Of a DNA stretch of 64,000 bases, positions 33,788-43,042 are shown piece by piece. Within the stretch, counting starts at the first letter, position 1; the number at the start of each line of letters is the position of its first letter. The notes beneath the pieces were generated by a model, which made no database searches, had not been told where the DNA came from, and was given only the letters and a program-made list of their open reading frames with translations. Origin of the DNA: Panonychus citri (lineage: Eukaryota; Arthropoda; Arachnida; Trombidiformes; Tetranychidae); NCBI RefSeq assembly GCF_014898815.1, contig NW_026515413.1, positions 51,330 through 115,329 of the forward strand. The letters are read 5' to 3'. The position numbers were made by a program, and so were the translations under genes.

Positions 33788-34030
33788 CAACGAAATTCTA
33801 ACCTATGCTGCCATCTATTGTTCTGGTTAGAAAATATTCTTTAATCTCTTTGTTATCTTTAGGTTTCTATGAGAATCGTTTAGTTGATTGATTTGGTTAA
33901 TTTTTCCACTTCAATGATGACAATTGACTCGACGATTATAATTTTCTAATCAATCAATCAGTCAACCAATTGTTCCATTAACACTGATTGTGATTCTATT
34001 TGTCTACATGTAGATTCGTATGTTAAATTA
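33788..34030 (-). repeat. Inverted-repeat arm, right (pairs with 30322-30563)
   Basis: Reverse complement of the left arm, nearly identical. Similarity to the third copy at 20318-20410 extends leftward through TTCCAACGAAA to GGACGAAAAAG (about 33758), so this copy is the longest at that end. It ends about 340 bp before the clathrin light chain start codon. Confidence 0.85.
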
Positions 34031-34212
34031 ATATGATTGTGTTTTAAATCATCTGGTTGATTTTTTTTTGTTTCTCTTCACATGAAAACGCCTTTTCCTT
34101 TTTCTCATTGATTCCAATCATTAATTCATTTCTATTTATCATCCGGTTGTTTATTCTTCATCTTTCCAATTTGTATTCAATTAATCAGCTTCTTTTCATT
34201 GATTATCTTTAG

Positions 34213-34349
34213 GTGAGTATCTTTTTCTTTCCATTCAACCTTTAAATCAATTCTGTGTTTAGTTTTCTATTGTGTTTTTGCTTACTCTTTTTCATGTGAT
34301 TAATTGGAGATTTTTTTTTTTGTTCTCTCTCTCTTCATTTTGGTTTTAG
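34213..34349 (+). promoter_or_regulatory. 5' UTR intron of clathrin light chain
   Basis: A gtgagt donor after atctttag at 34212 and a pyrimidine-rich acceptor ending ggttttag at 34349 bracket a likely 5' UTR intron. Only 22 bases of leader follow before the ATG at 34372. Confidence 0.5.
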
Positions 34350-34371
34350 AAAATATTCTATTTGGAGAATT

Positions 34372-35287
34372 ATGGATTTAGATTCGTTTGTTAATGTGGA
34401 AAATGGTGATCCTGTTGCTGATTTTATTGCCAGAGAGCAAAATGTTCTAGCTGAGATTGAAGGTGATTTAGATTTTACCGATGATCTTACTCATCTAAGT
34501 CAAGAAATCACCACTGAATCTGAGACTATTATTCAAAATGGTGAAAATCTCATCAATTCCAATGGTGATAATCTATTCTCTGAAGAAAATGAGGTGCCTT
34601 CAACATTCGTCGACACTGAGAACAATAAGACCGAAAGTGTTTTTGATAATCTTCCTGTTGTTGAGAATGAGAAAATCACAAGATGGCGAAGTCAAAGTGT
34701 TAAACTTTTAAACGAAAGGGATGAAGAGGAAGCCAAGAGAATACAAGAGCTTATTGAACAAGCTAAACAAGAATTACAAGATTGGTATAGTCAATATAAT
34801 GACCAATTGAATAGATTAAAAGAAAGTAACAGGTAAGTCAACAATTAACCTTTCATAACCAATGTTAATGTGATAGTTTATCTCATGTCTTTTTCTTGTT
34901 AATCTCATGCTTCACACTCTGTGTTATCAGGGAGACAATCAAGTGGGTATAAATTTAGAGAAAAAAAAATTGAATTTTCATCATTTCCGTTTGTTTGCTT
35001 TCTCTCTCTCTCTCTCTTTGATTATCCATTCACATTGATCAAATTCTTGTCATGATTAAACATTCTAATGATTTCCAATCTCTCTCTCTCTCCTTAGACA
35101 AGCTGAAGCCGATTGGGTGGCTGAAAGAGACGCTGCAGTTCCTGGCAAAGAGTGGGAAAAAGTAGCTCGAATGTGTGACTTCAATCCTAAGCCCAATCAG
35201 AAAAATGTCAAAGACACTTCAAGGATGAAATCAATTCTGTTACAATTAAAGCAACATCCACCCAAGGAATCAACTCCCTCTGCATAA
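34372..35287 (+). CDS. Clc: Clathrin light chain, 216 aa
   Basis: Clathrin light chain binds the heavy-chain leg and regulates coat assembly in endocytosis and Golgi traffic. Exon 1 (34372-34832) has an acidic N-terminus and the family signature DPVADFIAREQNVLAEIEGD. A coiled-coil heavy-chain-binding helix follows from about residue 100 (ITRWRSQS through LIEQAKQELQDWYSQYNDQL). Exon 2 (35098-35287) joins in phase 2 and carries the conserved C-terminus GKEWEKVARMCDFNPKPNQK and DTSRMKSILLQLKQ. The polypyrimidine tract before exon 2 is (CT)n. A possible 12-nt alternative exon lies in the intron at 34931-34942. Length is normal. Confidence 0.96.
34931..34942 (+). other. Candidate 12-nt in-frame microexon of clathrin light chain
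   Basis: GGAGACAATCAA lies between a good acceptor (ctctgtgttatcag) and a donor (gtgggt). It would enter in phase 2 and leave in phase 2, changing the junction from R-QAEAD to R-ETIK-QAEAD without a frame change. Vertebrate light chains carry their neuron-specific inserts in the same part of the protein, between the heavy-chain-binding helix and the conserved C-terminus. Splicing is not shown by the sequence alone. Confidence 0.35.
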
Positions 35288-36151
35288 TTTAAGCAATTAT
35301 TTATACTAAAAGCCGAATACACATCAGCCCACAAAATATACTCATTCAAAGCTCTGTTCTTGCTACAGTTAACAGAATTTCAAAGCCAAATCTATTCAGA
35401 TTAAACTGATTATCCAGAAAAAAAGAATCACCTTAAATCAAATACCTCGAAAAAAAAACGATGAAAATTAAACCAAATTCACAAGAGATTAACAGTTTTC
35501 TCCTAGAAAATTGTAACATTATTACTTTTATTTAGAATCATTGATTGATGATAATATTTTATCATAATTCACTCTAATTGTTATCAATGCCTGAGATTCA
35601 AGTTGAAAATACATTTTGTTAATTATCTTTGTTTTTCCAATTCATCTGATAGCTTAACAATCAACGGAGGCGTTTAAATTATATTGAAAAAGGAATCAAC
35701 TTACAAATCAAAGGAAATTGAATCAATATTTTTCTCACTTTTTTGTTGTAATAGTCTCTCTTTAATCATTCCTGTTAACTATTGGCCATATTTCTAATCC
35801 GATGACAATTATACGATTAATCTTAAATTGTCAAAACATGTTAATCAAAAACTAACTATTGATAAGTCAAAACGTTTAAAATGTTATATATATAAACTAT
35901 TAGTTTGGTAATTGTGATAATTTGCCTTCCATCTAAGATTGTAAACTCTAATAATAATTCATTCAATTGTTAAACTCAATATAAACGAATAAACAACAAT
36001 TAAAATCATGGAAGAAAAAAATTAAAACCAATTACGCTCTTTGTTACCATAGAGATGAACATGTGACTTATCAGCTGATTTTTGTTTTCGTTTTTTTTTG
36101 TTTTAATTCAAGTGATTTTCTCGCTTTGTCTTTTTAATTGTAACAATTAAC
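35288..36151. other. 3' UTR and intergenic
   Basis: AT-rich with no second gene seen; it contains the clathrin light chain 3' UTR and the promoter of BLOC1S5. Confidence 0.4.
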
Positions 36152-36716
36152 ATGTTTACCATTGGTGATGAAATTGCTTCACGATTGTTGGACCATCGTT
36201 GCTTTACAACAAACGAATTGAAATATTTTGTCAAATGCTTCGAGGAGACTCGAGGTAACTGTGAATTCAATCAGATTGATCAGATTGATGAAAATCTGAA
36301 AGAAATTGGTACCAATGGATTACCTGGAATCGTTGAAAAATTAAACACAAGTAATTTGGGAACAATTGACACTAAAAGTAAGTTAAAAACAATCGAATTG
36401 AATTGAATTGTTTCCTCACTTTTCTAATGTTTACTATGATTTCTTGTAATATTTTCTATTATCATTAGTTGACCAGTTACTCGAGATGTCCAAAGATTTG
36501 ATTGAATTGGAGGTGAAAGAGGAAAAACGAAGAAATCGGAAATTAGCTGAACAAATAATCAAATATGAAGCTGAGAAAAGTTTAATCATCAAAGAGACTC
36601 AAGTTAAGATCGCTGATTTAGATACAATTAACCAGGATAAAGCAAATAATCTGAAAAAATATTACAGAGACTTAGAAGCCAAATGGAGGATAGACAAAAG
36701 TGAATCACCCAAGTAA
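36152..36716 (+). CDS. BLOC1S5: BLOC-1 subunit 5 (Muted), 157 aa
   Basis: A subunit of BLOC-1, the coiled-coil complex for lysosome-related organelle biogenesis. Exon 1 (36152-36377) contains the family signature EIASRLLDHRCFTTNELKYF then VKCFEETRG, which closely parallels the EIHSRLLDHR...TRYFVKEFEEKRG region of vertebrate Muted. Exon 2 (36469-36716) joins in phase 1 (IDQLLEMSKDLIELEVKEEK) and is a long coiled coil with heptad-like Leu/Ile spacing, ending KYYRDLEAKWRIDKSESPK, comparable to LKEQYAEMEKDLAKF in vertebrates. The N-terminal extension of the vertebrate protein is absent. A pseudogene copy is at 44623-45000. Confidence 0.85.
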
Positions 36717-36937
36717 ATGTTTCATCATCTAAATGAACATTTCAATGCATAAACATCAACGAGATCAATTTAACATCAATCTATCAATGTATCTAACTAT
36801 TGATTGATTATTGATTATTTATGCTGGAAATCAATCAATATTAATCAGAGGAAATGTTTTGTTTCTCAACAATTAAGGCAACCATAACATTTATAATTTA
36901 CTTATTTTTCTATTAACCTACTTTTTTACTCATCTTT

Positions 36938-37115
36938 TTCCGATTCCAACAATTACAGTTTTCTTTGACATTTTATTATTAGAAATTGATATTTTTACAA
37001 ATTTAATTATTAATCAATTGAAATAATTTAACGTTCATTTTACAAACTAAATCAATAAGAGATGTAATCGTTTCTGGAATGGTTTGTTTAAATTCATTGT
37101 TATGGTCTGAATATT
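36938..37115. repeat. Direct repeat, copy 1 (pairs with 38308-38492)
   Basis: This segment, from the TTCCRATTCCAA..ACAATTACAG stretch through TTTACAAATTTAATTATTAA and ATAATTTAACGTTCATTT to GTTATGGTCTGAATAT, recurs in the same orientation at 38308-38492 with modest divergence. Copy 1 is the 3' flank of the minus-strand gene at 37081-38299. Confidence 0.75.
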
Positions 37116-38299
37116 GTCCCATATCCTCTGAACTGTTGAGGTGATTGATTATTGTACGTCGATATCACATTTGGATTGTCTTGATTATGATTAAATGAAC
37201 TACCAGGAGAAACTTCAGTGAAGGCGGATGAAGAGGATGCGGATAAACCTTGATGAGCTGGAAGAGAGAGAGAGAGAAACAAAAACTCAAATTAGTTATT
37301 GGAAATTTATCGATAAATTTGAAATTATCAAAGGATTTATATTAATCAATATTTTGCTGGGCTTACAAGTGGATTAGTAATTTTGATGAACATAAAATAA
37401 ACACATGGATGGACATTGAGAGACATTGAAACCATTAGAAAACAAGATAATTGTTGAGAAGACGACGGAGTTGATGGTACAGTTGAATTGGTTCCATTGG
37501 CGTAATAGCGATTAGATGAGTGATGATTAAGATTAGAATATGGTCCTTGGTCTCGCAGCCTGGGTGATGATTGGTCGATGCGGTGGTGACCTGAATTTGC
37601 TAGATTATTATTGTTATAATTTGAATTTGATTTAGTAAAATAATATTGATAACCGTAATTGTAACGTATTGGTATGGCTAAAGTGAACATTTTAAAAGGG
37701 TTAGAGAGTTGGATTTAAGACAGACAAGGTTAGTGACAATTAATCAGTGGACATTGTTAATTTTAGTCATAAATTTTGGTTGAACTTACTTTGATGGGCT
37801 GTTCGAGTGGTAGTATCATGGGTCGAAGCTGACTGATTGTTATTAATTCGTGAGGGTGGTGTAGATACTGTTGCTGAAGGCCTGGAATTTGGTGTTGATT
37901 TCGATGTCGATGCTTCCGAAATAGGTCTCGATGTTGCTGCCGATCTAGAAGGTGCTACATCTGACGCGTTTTCGAAGCCATAAACACATTTTTGGAAAAG
38001 CATTGTTGATCGCATGCACTGTCGCAGCTTCTTCTGCTTGTGCTTTATCAGCATTTAATGGAACGTGATTATTGGTTTCTAGTTTTCTTTTCTTTCGAGT
38101 TCTGACACAAGATAGATTGGGAACTACGCGAGCTATGCGAGTTCGAGAAAGGGCTTTGAAAGCGAAGGCAGTTCGGTTTGCATTGAGATGTTGGACTAAT
38201 CGAGGAGTGAGAAGTTCAATACGCAATGAAGCGAGTGAAGGTCTTTCACGAATCGATCTATTGACTAATGTATTCTCTCTAGATGGTTCAATCGGCTAA
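37081..38299 (-). CDS. Unrecognised Asn/Ser/Pro-rich protein, multi-exon, model incomplete
   Basis: Minus-strand exons with coding-like composition. Block A (about 38296-37783) reads RPSLASLRIELLTPRLVQHL, then a basic patch RTRKKRKLETNN and KADKAQAEEAATVHAINNAF-like sequence. Near 37985 the good frame changes to FENASDVAPSRSAATSRPIS, so a frameshift or a tiny intron lies there. Block A ends TRTAHQ in phase 1 and joins block B (about 37678) in phase: TIPIRYNYGYQYYFTKSNSN onward, Asn/Tyr/Ser-rich to SSSQQLS. The final block (37257-37104) follows ctcttccag and ends QFRGYGTIFRP; no donor in B gives its frame cleanly. The RKKRK patch could be a nuclear signal. No start codon was found. The family is unknown and the gene may be decaying. 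Confidence 0.35.
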
Positions 38300-38307
38300 T
38301 CTACTTC

Positions 38308-38492
38308 GATTCCAATAACACAATTACAGTTGTAGTTTTTTTTGGACATTTGATTATTCAAAATTGATATTTTATTTTTACAAATTTAATTATTAATCAA
38401 TCGAAATAATTTAACGTTCATTTATCAACTAACTCAATAAAAGATGCAATCGTTTTCTGGAAATATTTGTTCATTGCTATGTTCTGAATATC
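38308..38492. repeat. Direct repeat, copy 2 (pairs with 36938-37115)
   Basis: Second copy of the 3'-flank sequence described at 36938-37115. No recognisable second copy of the coding part follows at 38500-38730, so the duplicated gene body has been lost or replaced. Confidence 0.7.
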
Positions 38493-38733
38493 GATACGAG
38501 TTGGATGCTCAAACGTTTTACTCTACTAAACGAGAATTTGTCCCATTGAATATGACGAAATGAAAATCATTCGACTATTACTAGTATATCGAGCATTATA
38601 CGAACATAATTGTTGAGTTAAAAGTTCGACAGGTACATTTTCCTTCCTTGTGACGTTTACAATTGAAACCTTTTGTCGATAGATGAAATTAAACGACCAG
38701 TGGTGAGAGTTCATTTATTTTGTATGATTCTCT

Positions 38734-40005
38734 TCACTTTAATATGCTTTGTCCACCCGGAAATTTGTGACGATTTCTTGATTCTTCTAACGATAATGTA
38801 CTTTGTACATGAACAGGTACTTCCAAAGATTGAAAACCAAACCAAAGACTTAAACTGCTACTTATGTAGACCAGGTAGCTAACAGCACTTTGCATTGGAT
38901 AAGCTTTGTAAACGGTATCAGATTCTTGCGGAGGTGCCATGCATATATCGATAATTTCACTGTCACTTGGTTCGCTGTAAGTTGAAGCATCCGTATGATA
39001 ATAACTGAAATGGCATTCGTGCTGTTTAACCTGATCTAAGCACCCGTTAAAAATGTCTAGAAACTTTGTTTGATTATAATTTTCTTCACTGGCAAACATA
39101 AGATCCTTGTGATACTGTCCAAAGGCACTGATTGAGTTGATAAAGATCATCGGTGTTCCAGATGAATTGAGTAGCTGATCGTTCATACATTGGACAAGAA
39201 TTTTCGACCGATTATAATCACGGCAAGATGTCTCAAAAGGCCACGATAAAGAGGTTGTTATAAATCGACGATATCGAGCATCAAAGAATAGGGATTCTCC
39301 AGATTTGTAAGAATAAGTAAAATATTTCACTAATTGATTTTCAATTGAACTGTTAGCGACTGCGAATCTAAAGCCTGAAGCTTGATAAATTCTGTGGGCT
39401 AATCCAATGAAGCAATAGTCTCCCATGAAACTACGTGAAACCATCTTGGTTATGGGCATTGAGTTATTATCTCGACAAGAAACTCGTAAAAATATCATGA
39501 ATCCATTGAAAAATCTTTCGATGTTACATTTATCTAACATGTTATCACCATGTTCATCTCTGAGACTAAGAATCAATGGTCTAGGATCTTGGGTAAAACT
39601 TTCGATATCACCGATGGTAAAAATACTGGACAGTTCATATGAAAGGGTATGACCTTTTCGAGCAAAATTACAGTTCTGATTGAAATCTTTGAACGATTTT
39701 ATTGTTAAATTTGTTTTACCAACCCGATTAGAACAAATTTTCACCAAAGCTTCAGGATATTTTTCATAAACTAAACTTAAATTTGTGATCAAGTTTCCAA
39801 GAGGTATCGCAATGTCAATCTCGGGAATAACAATTTCTTCAGGATAATCATAAGTTACCTCATAGCGAACGGAAAATTTCAAGAACTCTCGAGTAACTAT
39901 CGTCAATTGAAGGCAACAACCAATGAAACAAAATAATAGTAATAACTTTGTACTTTCAATAGAAATTGGAAATTTGATTTTCAATTTGTTAATCAGACTA
40001 ATCAT
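38734..40005 (-). CDS. DEG/ENaC-like channel subunit 1, 423 aa, unusual pore
   Basis: Two membrane segments flank a large extracellular domain. TM1 is about 19-38 (TKLLLLFCFIGCCLQLTIV) and is followed by YEVTYDYPEEIVIPEIDIAI. The extracellular part has scattered cysteines and SWPFETSCRDY, which recalls the PP-G/ETNC-DY stretch of the family. TM2 near 390 reads YLVYISSSLSLWFGFQSLE; this corresponds to the pore helix LxxxGxxxGLWxGxSxLxxxE of DEG/ENaC channels. The third residue of the G-x-S selectivity filter appears as Gln (GFQ). The paralogue at 43043-44368 keeps GIS. Members serve as sodium, peptide-, acid- or touch-gated channels; the ligand here is unknown. Single exon. Confidence 0.75.
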   Translation of the reverse strand: MISLINKLKIKFPISIESTKLLLLFCFIGCCLQLTIVTREFLKFSVRYEVTYDYPEEIVIPEIDIAIPLGNLITNLSLVYEKYPEALVKICSNRVGKTNLTIKSFKDFNQNCNFARKGHTLSYELSSIFTIGDIESFTQDPRPLILSLRDEHGDNMLDKCNIERFFNGFMIFLRVSCRDNNSMPITKMVSRSFMGDYCFIGLAHRIYQASGFRFAVANSSIENQLVKYFTYSYKSGESLFFDARYRRFITTSLSWPFETSCRDYNRSKILVQCMNDQLLNSSGTPMIFINSISAFGQYHKDLMFASEENYNQTKFLDIFNGCLDQVKQHECHFSYYHTDASTYSEPSDSEIIDICMAPPQESDTVYKAYPMQSAVSYLVYISSSLSLWFGFQSLEVPVHVQSTLSLEESRNRHKFPGGQSILK

Positions 40006-40502
40006 CTCTTTATAACATCTACGAAAATAACAATTTAAAATAATTCAATTAAACAGAAATCGAGATGAGTCGATGGAAACTAATATATACGAATAAAGTT
40101 TCATCTATTCCACTGATCAATTGATTTATATTTCCAATCATTTAATAATAATTATCAACAAAATATTGATTACCAATTAAATTGCATCAAGTGTAATCGT
40201 TTTTTGAAAAATAATTCAGTTTAATTTAAATGAAATCTTTAAATCTAATGAGAATGAAAATTTTACATGCAAATCAAATCCTGACTTAAAATCATAGAGG
40301 AAAATTTCAATTCCATAACTGAATTAACCTGAGTTGGTGCGATAATAAAGTTGATTGTGTCCTTGTTAATTAAATTGCTCATCTGATAGCTGATTAAATA
40401 AACGACAAATACAGATATTTGGTTGTAAGAGAAACACTTATACCTCTGAGCTACATCTCTAATGCTACAAATTGGGTATTGGAATTGAAGTTGAGGTGAA
40501 TA

Positions 40503-42197
40503 ATGAAATTTGTTATTCTATTTGTTTCTTTAGTTATTTTCCAAATCCAAACTGTGGAATCGAGTTCAAGTGCCGTGCCAGCGCCAGAGAATCCGATCTA
40601 TGCCCGCGAACAGATTTTCTTGAGCCCTTTTAAAACTTACACAGGATCGACTTCAGCTCTTACCTGTGGCCAATTGATTGTGTACCATGGATTTCAATAT
40701 GAAGTTCATCAAGTTATAACCGAAGATGGTTACATACTTGAGTTGTATCGTATCATTAATCCCGATGCCAGAGATGCTTTTGGTGATAAACTGGTACCTG
40801 TACTTTTGGTCCATGGGGTATTGGAATCATGTGGTAGTTGGCTTATCAATTCCAATAATCAAGATGGACCATTAATCAATGTAACATCAAACAATCTCGC
40901 TGTTGTTTTAGCTACTCGTGGATTCGATGTTTGGCTGGCCAATAATCGCGGTACATCATATTCTAGGAAGCATATTCATCTCAACTCATATACAGGTAAA
41001 AATGATCTAAATTTAGCTTAATGTTTATCGTGAACTTTTCCCATCTCTTTAATTTCCTCTCAGATTCATCTTTCTGGAATTTCAGTTTTGTTGACTTGGG
41101 TCGTTATGATGCACCAGCAATGATTTATCATATAATTAACGTCACTAATTATGGTAAATTGATCTTCCATCAGCAGATTATTGTTATTGTAAACCTCTCG
41201 ATTTTTTACCATTATAAATAGAGAAAATTGTTTGGATAGGATATTCAACTGGGGCTACACAAATGCTGTGTAAACTATCAGAGGATCCATCGTTTGCAGA
41301 TAATTTATCTCTCATCATCTCGATTTCACCGGTTGCTTTCAATAATAACCCTCCGGGTGTTTTGGGTGCTCTGTCGAGAAGTAGAGCTCTCAATCTATTA
41401 CTTGGTCGATATGTTGGTCCAATTCCTCAATTTCTACCTGAAACTAATGCAATGTTAACCTTATTTGCTTTCATATTTCCACCGATTTTTGAAGAGATTA
41501 ACAATTACATCTTTGGACCCGATAGACAAATGATAGATAATCATCATTATCCAGCCTTTGAAAGTGTAATTGACACAACTTCGGCAAAACTTTTACTCCA
41601 CTATATACAAGCATTTAGATTGGGACAATTGCGATACTATGACAACGGTGATGATGAAAATTTGGCTCTTTATGGTTCTAAATATCCACCGAAAATAAAC
41701 TTTCAAAATGTACCAACAAAAAGGTTAATCTTAATGACTGGAATCAATGACTTTTTAGCTAAGCCAAAGAATATACAAAGATTAAGAAACATTTTAAAGG
41801 GTTAGTTCAATTTAAAGAATAATTAACTTTTCCTTCTATTGATTATCTAAAGGGTGTTTCACTTTATTCGTTACAATCTGAATAGATTATCTTATATTGG
41901 AGACATTACATAAAATGATATGATATTACAATTATCATATTCCTATCATCTTGAATTAATGATCATCTCCAATGTAAGATAAGTTTTTTCATGTGTTCAA
42001 CTTGAAATGAATTGAGACAAACACTCTTACTTTTTGTCATTATCCCTTTATTAGGTAAACCATTGATTGATCATATAATCAATTATCCTCGATGGAACCA
42101 CATTGATATAATTATTGGAGAAAAGGCTTTCGAGTATACCCATTTACCAATAGTTGGATTCATCCGTAAATATGTTGGAACTGAATTTACAAATTAA
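40503..42197 (+). CDS. Secreted acid lipase-like alpha/beta hydrolase, four exons, 434 aa
   Basis: Lysosomal acid/gastric lipase family, which cleaves neutral lipid esters. Exon 1 (40503-40995) holds the signal peptide MKFVILFVSLVIFQIQTVES and QVITEDGYILELYRI, the oxyanion region LLVHGVLESCGSWLIN and FDVWLANNRGTSYSRKH, all typical. Exon 2 is 41064-41153 (FSFVDLGRYDAPAMIYHI), exon 3 41222-41800 and exon 4 42055-42197; every junction is phase 1. The nucleophile is Ser203 in IGYSTGA. The acid is about Asp371 in TGINDFLA and the base is His403 in PRWNHIDIII. Length is normal for the family (about 400). It lies next to carboxypeptidase sequences, which may reflect a digestive role, by inference. 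Confidence 0.9.
41880..41985. repeat. Inverted repeat (hairpin) in lipase intron 3
   Basis: GATTATCTTATATTGGAGACAT at about 41884 and, about 65 bp later, ATGATCATCTCCAATGTAAGATAAG form imperfect complementary arms. The intron is also longer (254 bp) than the gene's other two (68 bp each), so a small MITE-type insertion is plausible. Confidence 0.45.
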
Positions 42198-42462
42198 AAT
42201 TAAGTTAATCTCCAATTAACGAGGTGTTTCACTAAGTTTACAAGTTGTTTATTTCAATAACTCTTGTGTCTTTGGGCATTCAGACCCCTGAATCGAGTTA
42301 CAGAAGTTTGAGAGATACTCTAAAAAAATAACTAAAAATATCAACATTTAATTGTTAATTTATCTTTGGTAAACAATTAAAAGCACTGGTTACATTTTTA
42401 AAGAGCGATTAAAGAGATTTGAAGTTAGTTATCGACTTGGAATTGAACCATTTTATTCAATC

Positions 42463-43030
42463 ATGTTTTTAGTCGTTACTCTGTTGTTTTCTTGTTCATT
42501 CATTTTCTCTGGCCAAGCTTATTCAGATGATCGAGTGACCAGTTTACCAGGACTTTCGGGGAAACTAGATTTCAATATGTATTCGGGTTACTGGTCAAGC
42601 TTATGATAGAGTGATGAGTTTACCAGTAGTTTCTGGTCCTTTGGATTTTGTAATGTACTTGGGTTACCTTGATTCTAGCCCAGGAACTCATGTATATTAT
42701 GTATTCGTGGACTCGGAAAAAAACCATTTAGACCAACATCTTCTTGGTAATTCAATGCTACGATTTGCCTACTACCATGGTCTCTTAGACTCTCAAACTT
42801 GGAATACAATCGTTTCCTCTTGTTGTAATCACGATGATAAGTCTCACAGATACTTGTAACTTTACCACAATCATTTCACCAACAAGATTAATATCAATAG
42901 GCCATTTAAGAAGGTTGAAAAAAAACAGGATCCAGTTCTTCAGGGATGCTCGGTGAAAAAAGCATCTATTAATAATCACTCAACTAAAGTTCAAAGTTAA
43001 CGTGCTAAATCCGATTGGCATTTAACACGT
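42463..43030 (+). pseudogene. Serine carboxypeptidase pseudogene with catalytic core deleted
   Basis: An intact-looking start and signal peptide (MFLVVTLLFSCSFIFSGQA) continue to FNMYSGY, where the sequence restarts with a second, diverged copy of the same N-terminal region (GQAYDRVMSLPVVSGPLDF to YYVFVDSEK). It then jumps directly to DQHLLGNSMLRFAYYHGLLD and TWNTIVSSCC, skipping the oxyanion region and the catalytic serine. Frame-broken islands continue to about 43030 and match the cap region of paralogue 2 (KKASINNHSTKVQ-like, SDWHLT). Upstream bases (42415-42462) also match the promoter of paralogue 2. It has no S10 activity as it stands. Confidence 0.85.
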
Positions 43031-43042
43031 ACCACAATGATA

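Noticed and set aside
30322..34030. Composite transposon with transposase
   Set aside because: The interior genes are a DM9 protein and a carboxypeptidase; no transposase or integrase was seen, so only an inverted-repeat segment is claimed.
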